In this document: positions 6,041-11,747 of the stretch, piece after piece
Position numbering within the stretch: position 1 is the stretch's first letter
How the letters are laid out: each line of letters opens with the position of its first letter
Assembly (NCBI GenBank): GCA_003564775.1
Contig: PXEI01000156.1
Coordinates: forward strand, 1-11,747
Length of the DNA stretch: 11,747 nt
Origin: Spirochaetaceae bacterium
GTDB taxonomy: Bacteria; Spirochaetota; Spirochaetia; DSM-27196; SLAA01
Direction: 5' to 3'
Notes under the pieces: generated by a model
Database searches by the model: none
The model's input: the letters and a program-made list of their open reading frames with translations, nothing else
Told to the model about the DNA's origin: nothing
Program-made: the position numbers and the translations under genes

Positions 6041-7390
6041 TTACCCGGTTGACTTAAGCAGTTCCTGCAGATTGTCCTTGTTGTAAAGATCGATCGGGCG
6101 AGATTCTGCAAACTCAATGGCCGTGCGAGAAAAGCCGCCGCTGGAAACAATTAGACCACGTGTAACGTTCTGATTCTTCATTTCCTCATGCAGGGCCCGC
6201 ACCGTCGACTCGTCGACAATATCACTGACTCGCAGGAAGCGGATCATTGTTGGCAACTTGCGCGCGTTACGCCATTTGGACTGTGACTCGACGCCAATAA
6301 TCTCACAACCTTCACCGACGGTTTTTGAGTCACGGACACTCAACCCAAGCTCCTGTGTCACCTTGGTGCAGATCTCCAGGAACACGTCATTGCTGGACGT
6401 CATGTAGTCTTTCATGTGATCGTCAGTGCGAAGTTCCTGATACTCTCCTAACTTGGCTGCGGTGTCCTTGAAGTTGGGTTTTATGGCGTAGATCTTTTCC
6501 CACTCGTCTACTGCGCGTTCGATCCGACGTGTTCGTTCAAGTGCAGTGGCAAGAAAGTACCGAGCGTAGAGTATTTCATTTTTGTCTTCTGGCTTTATAT
6601 GTTTTATTGCGCGTTCTAGTTCACCAATTGCGGCATCGTTATTCCCGGAACTGAGGTAACAACCACCCCGTTCGATGAGTGCCTTAGCTCGAAATGCGGG
6701 TGCCTTGGTGGCTTTTTCAAAAGACGCGAGCGCTGGTATGAGTTCCTTCATCTCTTTCTGAATCTTGCCCAGGTAAAAATAGGCCTCATAGTTGTCGCTC
6801 TGCACCTTAATTGCGGCCTCAAGCTCCGCGCGGGCGTCGGGGGTCCGCTTGGCCCTATAGTACAGCATTCCCAATCGCATGCGAGCCTGGGAGTTACGCG
6901 GATCAAGTTCAAGGGCTTTGCGATAATAGTTCACCGCCCGGTCGCTTTTGTTGCGTTGTTCAAAGAGGTGCCCGGCCTTGTAGTAGTTGTCTCCGTTTTC
7001 AGGTTCCATCTTGAGGAGGAGGAGATACTCCTTAAGCGCTTCCTCAGGCTGATTGAATTTTTCATACAGTTCGGCTATTTTTTTACGAAAAGGGAGTTCT
7101 TTCGTGTAGCCGTCAAACTGGCCGATTTCATTGACGGTCTGAAACTCCATGAGAGCCAGCTCAGGTTTGTCGTCGGCAAGATATGCAAGTCCAAGCAGGT
7201 AATGGGCATCTGGGTTGCGAGGTTCTTTGAGGATTAGCTTCTTGGCGGCGCGCGTCGCCGCGGTGGCTTTGTTGTTTTTGATAAGCTCTGCAACCGAGTT
7301 TACGCGTTTCGGAGCAAGAACCGATTTCGCCACAAAAAAAGTAACAAATCCAATAGCCGCACCGAGGATTAATATAACGACAATAATCAT
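6041..7390 (-). CDS. Membrane-anchored TPR protein with a degenerate Mrr-like (restriction endonuclease fold) C-terminal domain
   Basis: The start chosen is the ATG at 7388-7390, which has GGAGG 4 bases upstream and begins directly with a transmembrane segment (residues 2-21). A longer in-frame version from a TTG at 7459 would add 23 residues but lacks a ribosome-binding site, and that TTG belongs to a TTGACA promoter-like hexamer. The result is 449 residues: an N-terminal anchor, seven or eight TPR units (about 45-325), then a domain at about 331-449. This last part ends in RGLIVSSGGFSRTAIEFA and IDLYNKDNLQELL, the typical C-terminal signature of Mrr-type nuclease domains ('Gi.VTtggFs..A...A....i.LidG..L..Ll'). 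The catalytic D and QxK motifs are not preserved: where QxK is expected the sequence is IRFLR (383-387). The domain is therefore probably a binding module. The TPRs likely form a scaffold at the inner face of the membrane. It is the first gene of an operon with the phosphoesterase and ParB-like genes. Confidence 0.82.
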   Translation of the reverse strand: MIIVVILILGAAIGFVTFFVAKSVLAPKRVNSVAELIKNNKATAATRAAKKLILKEPRNPDAHYLLGLAYLADDKPELALMEFQTVNEIGQFDGYTKELPFRKKIAELYEKFNQPEEALKEYLLLLKMEPENGDNYYKAGHLFEQRNKSDRAVNYYRKALELDPRNSQARMRLGMLYYRAKRTPDARAELEAAIKVQSDNYEAYFYLGKIQKEMKELIPALASFEKATKAPAFRAKALIERGGCYLSSGNNDAAIGELERAIKHIKPEDKNEILYARYFLATALERTRRIERAVDEWEKIYAIKPNFKDTAAKLGEYQELRTDDHMKDYMTSSNDVFLEICTKVTQELGLSVRDSKTVGEGCEIIGVESQSKWRNARKLPTMIRFLRVSDIVDESTVRALHEEMKNQNVTRGLIVSSGGFSRTAIEFAESRPIDLYNKDNLQELLKSTG

Positions 7391-7488
7391 GCGGCCTCCA
7401 TCTAAAGTTCGGTGTAATTTTCCATGGCCAAGATTAATTGCTTTGCCGATCCGTGTCAAATGTCATAGATGAGGGATAGACTATTAGT
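7391..7488. promoter_or_regulatory. Divergent intergenic region between two TPR transcription units
   Basis: This 98-base gap must hold the start signals for both directions. The minus-strand candidate is given separately. On the + strand I see a GAGGGA at 7471-7476, 12 bases before the ATG at 7489 (longer than ideal), and -10-like sequences (TAGACT at 7477-7482) without a convincing -35. A short direct repeat TGTCA (7454 and 7461) is present and may be accidental. Confidence 0.4.
7431..7459 (-). promoter_or_regulatory. Candidate promoter of the TPR-phosphoesterase-ParB-like operon
   Basis: On the minus strand a perfect TTGACA (7459-7454) is followed after exactly 17 bases by TAATCT (7436-7431), which matches the -10 consensus at only three of six positions, including the important second A and last T. 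Transcription would start near 7424, leaving a leader of about 33 bases before the ATG at 7390. The -35 is strong and the -10 weak. It sits in the 98-base divergent gap, where a promoter is expected. Confidence 0.42.
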
Positions 7489-8319
7489 ATGCCGAGAATG
7501 AGAGCAGAACAATACCAACGCTTCCGGGTTTCACGTGCTGTGGCAGTACTCCTGTTTGTGACTATTGGTGTGACCGGCCTAAGCGCAGAGAGCGCTCGGT
7601 CACGAGGCGAACGACTATTCCTCGAAGACGACCCTGCAGGGGCACGCGGTTATCTTGAGCAGGCAGTAGAGGAGAATCCGCAGGACTTCAGGCTCTACAT
7701 GTATCTTGCGGTTGTTCTGGAACAGCTTGCCGACTATGACACGGCCATAGATGTGTTGCTCGATGCAGCCGAGTTGCCGGAGGCAGAGTTGGGTGTGGTG
7801 TATTTCAATCTTGCTAACAACCATTTTCGAAATGGAGACACGGAAAGAGCCGAGGAGTACTACACCAAGTCAGTTGAAGAAGACCCTCGGTTGGCAGATG
7901 CTTATTTGAACCGAGCAAATCTGCGTGTTCGAGGTTCAAAGTACGATGGCGCAATAAGCGACTATCGGGACTATCTTCGTCTGGAACCTCGGAGTTCACA
8001 AAGGCGTGATGTCGAGCGCATGATTGCATTGCTTAGAGACACGCAAGAAGCCGAGCAACGCCAGGCCGAGGCCGAACGCCGGAGAGCCGAGGAGCTTGCC
8101 CGGCAGGAGCGTGAAGCCGAGGCTGCACGTGTAGCCGAAGAGCGTCGTCGTGTTGAAGAAGCCCAGCGAGTTGCGCGGGAGGCCGAGGAACGCCGACGAG
8201 TGCTGCTGGACTCGGTACTTGATTCACTTGGAGGCGCAACCGGAGAGGGCCGTAGCGTACGTGCCCCAGGTGAGGATATTGAGGACATTGACGAGGGCCT
8301 GCTTGATATTGCGGATTAA
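7489..8319 (+). CDS. Secreted TPR protein with charged coiled-coil tail
   Basis: Residues 1-35 look like a Sec signal: basic n-region (MPRMRAEQYQRFRVSR), hydrophobic core AVAVLLFVTIGVTG and LSA before the probable cleavage site, so the protein is likely periplasmic. About four TPR units follow (about 38-180), including VVYFNLANNHFRNGDTERAEE and the next unit ADAYLNRANLRVRG. From about 185 to 240 the sequence is almost wholly E, R, A and Q, a long charged helix or coiled coil, and the C-terminus (about 255-276) is acidic. TPRs bind other proteins; no enzyme motif is seen. An alternative ATG lies three codons downstream. The gene is 27 bases ahead of the next TPR gene in the same direction, and the shared make-up (TPR plus E/R/A-rich helix) suggests partners. 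The biological role is unknown. Confidence 0.82.
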   Translation: MPRMRAEQYQRFRVSRAVAVLLFVTIGVTGLSAESARSRGERLFLEDDPAGARGYLEQAVEENPQDFRLYMYLAVVLEQLADYDTAIDVLLDAAELPEAELGVVYFNLANNHFRNGDTERAEEYYTKSVEEDPRLADAYLNRANLRVRGSKYDGAISDYRDYLRLEPRSSQRRDVERMIALLRDTQEAEQRQAEAERRRAEELARQEREAEAARVAEERRRVEEAQRVAREAEERRRVLLDSVLDSLGGATGEGRSVRAPGEDIEDIDEGLLDIAD

Positions 8320-8346
8320 ACAAATTCCACCGGGAGGGGAGATCAA

Positions 8347-10371
8347 ATGTACGACAAACGACCGCTGATAATTGGCGGAGCCGCACTAGCGTTGCTTCTG
8401 CTTATTGGTGGCGGCATTTTTTTGAGCAGCCGCCGCGCGGATGGTCCATCGGTAGCGCCAGCGGTTGAAGAGCCTCGCGAGACGCCCACCACCCAGGACG
8501 ATGAAACCCGTGCGAATATGCTACAGCTCGCACAGCGATATTTTGAACGAGGCGAGCATCAACGGGCGCTGGACCTGCTTGATGAGCTTCTTATCCGCAA
8601 TGCTGACGATTTAGAAGCCTTAGAGCTTCAACATCTGGTGCTTGATGCGCGAAGAGAAGAGCAGGAAGAACGTCGGCGACAGGAGGAAGCGCGGCTCGCC
8701 GAGCTTCGCGCCCTCCAACGCAGCGACAGTTTGAGTGAGAGCCAAATGGCCGAGCTTCGCAGGCTTGAACAGGCGCTGGCAGCTGCCGAGCGCGACAGTC
8801 GTGAGGCAACTGCCGCGGCCAGGGAGGCCGAGATTCGCCGCCAGGAAGCCGCTGCTGCCGCGGCACGTGAGGCGGAACGGCGGGCAGAAGCGGAACGTAG
8901 AGAGGCAGAGGAACAAGAACGCCGGGCCACGCTCGACGCTGAGGAGCTCCAGCGAGAGGAGGAAATTGACCGACTCTTCAGCCGCAGCCGACAAGCAATG
9001 GACCGCAGTAACTACCGCGATGCGCGCGAGGCCTTGCAGGCGGTGTTGGATATAGAACTGCGCGATAAGGCGGCGCAGCGGCGCTTTCATGCCGCAGCCC
9101 ATGCCAGAATTGCTCAGAGTTACTTTTCCGAAAATGCCGACTCTGCCGAGAATCGACGGCTGGCTTCACAACATGCGGAAAGGGCCGGTGACCTTGATCC
9201 TGATCTATGGGAGTCCTATTACGTACTGGGGCAGGTTGCGGCTCACGAGGAACGCTTCACCGACGCGGTGACGGAGTTCCAAGCAGCCGAGCGACGCCAC
9301 CAGGAAAGCGCCGAGCTGTATATGGCGCTTGGAAACGCGCGGTTTCGAGCACGTAGTTTCCGTGAGGCTGCGGTGGCCTATAGACGCGCGGTTGAGATAC
9401 AGCCAAGCATTGCTAACGGCTATTTTAATCTGGGGATTACAAGTTTGCAGCTGAGGGATGAGGATGGGGCGCTGCGTTCCTTCGCGCGTGCCGTTGAGGT
9501 GCGCCCGGGCGATGACCGAGCTCATTATCGCATGGGAGTCATCCATGCAGATCGCGGCGACTTCAGCAAGGCCCTGGAGTCATATACCGCGGCAATTCGC
9601 ATTAACGACTCCAACCCTGACTACCATTTTCGCGCAGCCGTAGCGCACTATCGGGGTGGAGATCTGCAAAATGCAGAATCAAGGTTCGCACGAGCTCTTG
9701 AGCTGAGGCCAAACAGTGCAACGAACAACTACAACATGGCTTTGGTTAAGCAGGATCTTGGTAAGCTGAGCGAGGCTGAGCGTTATGCTCGAAGGGCCGT
9801 TGAACTCAGCTCTGAGCAGGAAGAATACTTCTACACCTTAGGGCAGATTCTTGCTGAGAGGGGCGATATAGACGGTGCGGTTGATGCCCACCTTACGGCT
9901 ATACGTCTGAATAACCAGTACGTCCGCGCATACGTTGAGGTTGGTCGGCTTCTGGAGGAGCAAGGAGCACTTGATGACGCTCTTGATTTTTTACAAGCTG
10001 GCTACCGGGTGGATCCCAGTGGTTTTGAGATCAACAACAACCTTGGAAACGTATATCTTGCCAAAGAGAATCATGACGAGAGTATTCGTCATTACGAGAT
10101 AGCTTTACGCCAACGCCCTCAGGACAGCCAGGCCCGTTACAATATGGCTCTTGCACAGATAGGTGCACGAAGGTTTGGGGCTGCCGAAGAAACTTTGCGT
10201 CGCATTATCGCGGAAGACAACTCCTACTGGCAGGCCTACCACCGTCTGGGTGAAGTATTAATTGCCCAGGAGGAAGGGGCAGAGGCGCGCGTGGTACTGG
10301 AGAACCTACTGCAACGCAATAGCGGGTACGAGCAACGTTCACAGGTTGAGTCGATGCTGCGTAGCCTGTAG
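8347..10371 (+). CDS. Large membrane-anchored TPR protein with central coiled coil
   Basis: The 674-residue protein begins with a short basic segment (MYDKRP) and a transmembrane helix (about 7-26), so it is a single-pass inner-membrane protein with most of its mass probably in the periplasm. A TPR-like pair lies at about 55-98, then a long E/R/A/Q-rich coiled coil (about 100-215), then about eleven tandem TPR units from about 270 to the end, each recognisable by the pattern ..YFNLG......D..GAL..F.RA.E..P.. . The long superhelix should bind one or more partner proteins; no catalytic motif is visible. The ATG has a very strong GGGAGGGGA ribosome-binding site 5-13 bases upstream, and the previous TPR gene ends 27 bases before, so both are in one operon. 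The stop codon lies in the first of three CTGTAGCT repeats. Specific function is not known to me. Confidence 0.87.
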   Translation: MYDKRPLIIGGAALALLLLIGGGIFLSSRRADGPSVAPAVEEPRETPTTQDDETRANMLQLAQRYFERGEHQRALDLLDELLIRNADDLEALELQHLVLDARREEQEERRRQEEARLAELRALQRSDSLSESQMAELRRLEQALAAAERDSREATAAAREAEIRRQEAAAAAAREAERRAEAERREAEEQERRATLDAEELQREEEIDRLFSRSRQAMDRSNYRDAREALQAVLDIELRDKAAQRRFHAAAHARIAQSYFSENADSAENRRLASQHAERAGDLDPDLWESYYVLGQVAAHEERFTDAVTEFQAAERRHQESAELYMALGNARFRARSFREAAVAYRRAVEIQPSIANGYFNLGITSLQLRDEDGALRSFARAVEVRPGDDRAHYRMGVIHADRGDFSKALESYTAAIRINDSNPDYHFRAAVAHYRGGDLQNAESRFARALELRPNSATNNYNMALVKQDLGKLSEAERYARRAVELSSEQEEYFYTLGQILAERGDIDGAVDAHLTAIRLNNQYVRAYVEVGRLLEEQGALDDALDFLQAGYRVDPSGFEINNNLGNVYLAKENHDESIRHYEIALRQRPQDSQARYNMALAQIGARRFGAAEETLRRIIAEDNSYWQAYHRLGEVLIAQEEGAEARVVLENLLQRNSGYEQRSQVESMLRSL

Positions 10372-10411
10372 CTGCCATAACCTGTAGCTACAGATTTCCC
10401 CTGTAGCTACG
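10365..10411. repeat. Three CCTGTAGCT repeats with hairpin between convergent genes
   Basis: CCTGTAGCT occurs at 10365-10373 (spanning the TPR gene stop codon), 10381-10389 and 10400-10408. The second copy is part of a perfect 12-base palindrome CTGTAGCTACAG (10382-10393). GTAGCTACAG (10384-10393) and CTGTAGCTAC (10401-10410) form a perfect 10-bp stem with a 7-base loop. The element lies in the 58-base gap between the TPR gene and mutL, so it may act as a transcription end for either side. The following + strand bases (GCCTTTCC) are only weakly T-rich and the minus side has no T run, so it is not a classical intrinsic terminator. Confidence 0.6.
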
Positions 10412-10429
10412 CCTTTCCGGGGCGACTGC

Positions 10430-11747
10430 TTAGAAGGTGCGGCCGACAGCTCGAAACAGGTCTGCCTTGCTCAGTGAAAACCATAGCGGTCGGCCGTGGG
10501 GGCACCGTGGGTTTTTGAGCTTCAGCGCGCGCCGGATGAGTTCCTCGGCCGAGGCTGTATCCAGCTGGTCGCCGTCTTTGACGGCGGCCCTGCAGGCGCG
10601 GCGGGCAAAGAACTCAGCCCCTTGGCGTTCATGGAGATCGTACTCGTCGGTGAGAACATCAATCAGGCCCGCCGCCGAGTCTTCGAAACCCGCTGGCACT
10701 GCGGTTATCTGCCACGTGTCAGGACGAACCTCGCTGATCTCCAAACCAAGCTGCGCAAAGCCCGGCCTGCGAGCCAGAATACGGTCTCGCTGCTCTGGTT
10801 CGGTTTGAAACTCGACCGGAACAAGGAGCTCCTGCTTGTGGGGTCGCTCACGGAGTTCATCGTACAAGAGTCGCTCATGAACCGCGTGTTGGTCCAGGAA
10901 AAGCAAGGTCTCACCCATGCGCACTAACAGGAAAACTCCAAAAACGGAACCGAGAAACTCAAACTGAGCTTGCGAAAGCTCTGCTCCAGGAGTGTACGGC
11001 TCTGCAAAGGAATGCTCTTGACCTTGAACGTTCTCCGTTGCCTGGGGAGTTCTATACCACTCGTATTTTTCTGAAGCCGCATAGGAATCGGGACGAGCCG
11101 AACTCTGGTGCTGCGGAAACTCGTAGCGCCGGTGGCCTGCTATCTCAGAGTCGCCTGGAGGTGACTGCGCCGGAGGGCGGGGGCTGCGGTCATGGCTGGC
11201 TACAGGTGCGCGTGTAGCCCCGGTTACACCGGGAACGCCAGCGCTGGATTCGAGGTGGGCCTTGATAACAGCCACTATGGCCTCGTGGATCTCTTTTTTG
11301 TTGCGGAGTCGAACCTCGCGTTTAGCCGGGTGTACATTAAAGTCTACAAGTTCAGGGTCTATCTCAAGGAATACCCAGGCAACCGGAATCAAACCACCCG
11401 GAAGATACGGTTCGTAGGCGTACTGCACCGCCTGTTGAAAAGCGTACTCGTTTACTCGGCGTCCGTTAATGAATATCTGCAGAAGTCGACGGTCACGACG
11501 GAAGAGCCCCGGATCGGCCGTGACGATTCGTAACAGAAAGCCTGGGCGAGCCTCTTTGAGTTCCTCCAGCAGCCCCGAGTCCGGTACCTCGGGGTAGCAG
11601 GCTCGGATGCGGTCTACAAAAGTTGCCGATGGGAGAAAGAGCTTGAGTGCATCGCCGACGAAGTAGCGAAACTCACGATCCGGAAAGGGCAAAACCTTGT
11701 CGATAAAGGTGGTCTTTACCTGTCGACTCTCGGCCGATGGGTTCTTC
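10430..11747 (-). CDS. mutL: DNA mismatch repair protein MutL, endonuclease type; N-terminus beyond the window
   Basis: The frame stays open to the right edge; the TTG near 11692 is not a start, because upstream codons continue the family sequence (KNPSAESRQVKTTFIDKV). The visible part covers the end of the GHKL ATPase half and its transducer domain, including INGRRVNEYAFQQAVQYAYE and VDFNVHPAKREVRLRN, whose NVHPAK is diagnostic of MutL. A proline-rich linker follows (about 10990-11260), then the dimerisation and endonuclease domain: DQHAVHERLLYDE (codons 10856-10894), ACRAAVKDGDQLD, and CPHGRP (about 10490-10507). QELLVP (10817-10834) matches the beta-clamp-binding motif of Bacillus MutL (QEMIVP). 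MutL links MutS mismatch recognition to strand removal; the motif set shows the nicking type used by bacteria without MutH. In the metal motif DQHA(x)2E(x)4E the last position is D here. The ATPase site and true start are outside the window. Confidence 0.95.
   Translation of the reverse strand, partial: KNPSAESRQVKTTFIDKVLPFPDREFRYFVGDALKLFLPSATFVDRIRACYPEVPDSGLLEELKEARPGFLLRIVTADPGLFRRDRRLLQIFINGRRVNEYAFQQAVQYAYEPYLPGGLIPVAWVFLEIDPELVDFNVHPAKREVRLRNKKEIHEAIVAVIKAHLESSAGVPGVTGATRAPVASHDRSPRPPAQSPPGDSEIAGHRRYEFPQHQSSARPDSYAASEKYEWYRTPQATENVQGQEHSFAEPYTPGAELSQAQFEFLGSVFGVFLLVRMGETLLFLDQHAVHERLLYDELRERPHKQELLVPVEFQTEPEQRDRILARRPGFAQLGLEISEVRPDTWQITAVPAGFEDSAAGLIDVLTDEYDLHERQGAEFFARRACRAAVKDGDQLDTASAEELIRRALKLKNPRCPHGRPLWFSLSKADLFRAVGRTF

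Noticed and set aside
6041..6397. An active restriction endonuclease
   Set aside because: The catalytic D and QxK positions are not preserved, there is no methyltransferase partner, and the protein is membrane-anchored.
7971..8288. Minus-strand reading frames rich in S, R and A opposite the coiled-coil parts of the two TPR genes (also around 8628-8930)
   Set aside because: They are the complement of E/R/A-rich codons, which read as S/R/A on the other strand.
8640..8990. Tandem DNA repeat within the large TPR gene
   Set aside because: The similarity comes from repeated E/R/A codons in a coiled coil; no fixed repeat unit is kept at the DNA level.
11192..11533. A + strand reading frame with a cysteine/glycine stretch that looks like an EGF-type motif (CACSPGYTG)
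   Set aside because: It lies fully antisense to mutL, whose protein sequence is clearly conserved, and has no ribosome-binding site. The likeness is accidental.

Overview
The window reads as ordinary, densely packed bacterial chromosome. The gene set and protein style (a long RecJ, a secreted M23 peptidase, a short bS21 with a 'DDGEN' N-terminus, several TPR proteins, and a MutL that keeps the endonuclease-type C-terminus) suggest a free-living spirochaete of moderate GC content. That placement is an inference from remembered family resemblance; no rRNA or other marker is present. No mobile element, CRISPR array, tRNA or rRNA gene was found, and no gene-free gap exceeds 100 bases.

Left block, + strand (1-3658): the 3' end of a pyrimidine-nucleoside phosphorylase gene, then recJ, a secreted M23 (LytM-type) peptidase and rpsU (bS21). 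The first three are joined by 4-base start/stop overlaps (ATGA, TTGA), so they are probably cotranscribed. rpsU also appears to have its own control. A near-consensus promoter lies inside the 3' end of the M23 gene. An 11-base ribosome-binding sequence overlaps the only canonical start codon and points to a non-standard ATC start. A strong intrinsic terminator follows the gene.

Middle (3676-7390): a predicted lipoprotein gene on the + strand has an annotatable 5' end that contains the rpsU terminator, so its true start is uncertain. It overlaps by 24 bases, tail to tail, with a minus-strand operon. That operon, in its own reading order, encodes a membrane-anchored TPR protein with a decayed Mrr-type nuclease-like C-terminal domain, a metallophosphoesterase and a ParB/Srx-fold protein.

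Right block (7489-10371): two further TPR proteins on the + strand. One is secreted or periplasmic, the other membrane-anchored with a long charged coiled coil and about eleven TPRs. They are transcribed divergently from the TPR operon across a 98-base gap, giving three envelope-facing TPR genes in a row. The + strand block ends at a small cluster of CTGTAGCT repeats that can form a hairpin. On the other side, convergent, lies the 3' three-quarters or so of mutL, which continues past the right edge.

The most interesting points are: (1) the rpsU start region, which looks built for dependence on anti-Shine-Dalgarno pairing and perhaps autoregulation; (2) an extra domain of about 120 residues inside RecJ that resembles a catalytically dead DnaQ/RNase T-type exonuclease; (3) the TPR plus degenerate Mrr-like protein operonic with the phosphoesterase and ParB-like genes; (4) a terminator hairpin inside the apparent lipoprotein reading frame. 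No wholly new multi-gene system is evident.
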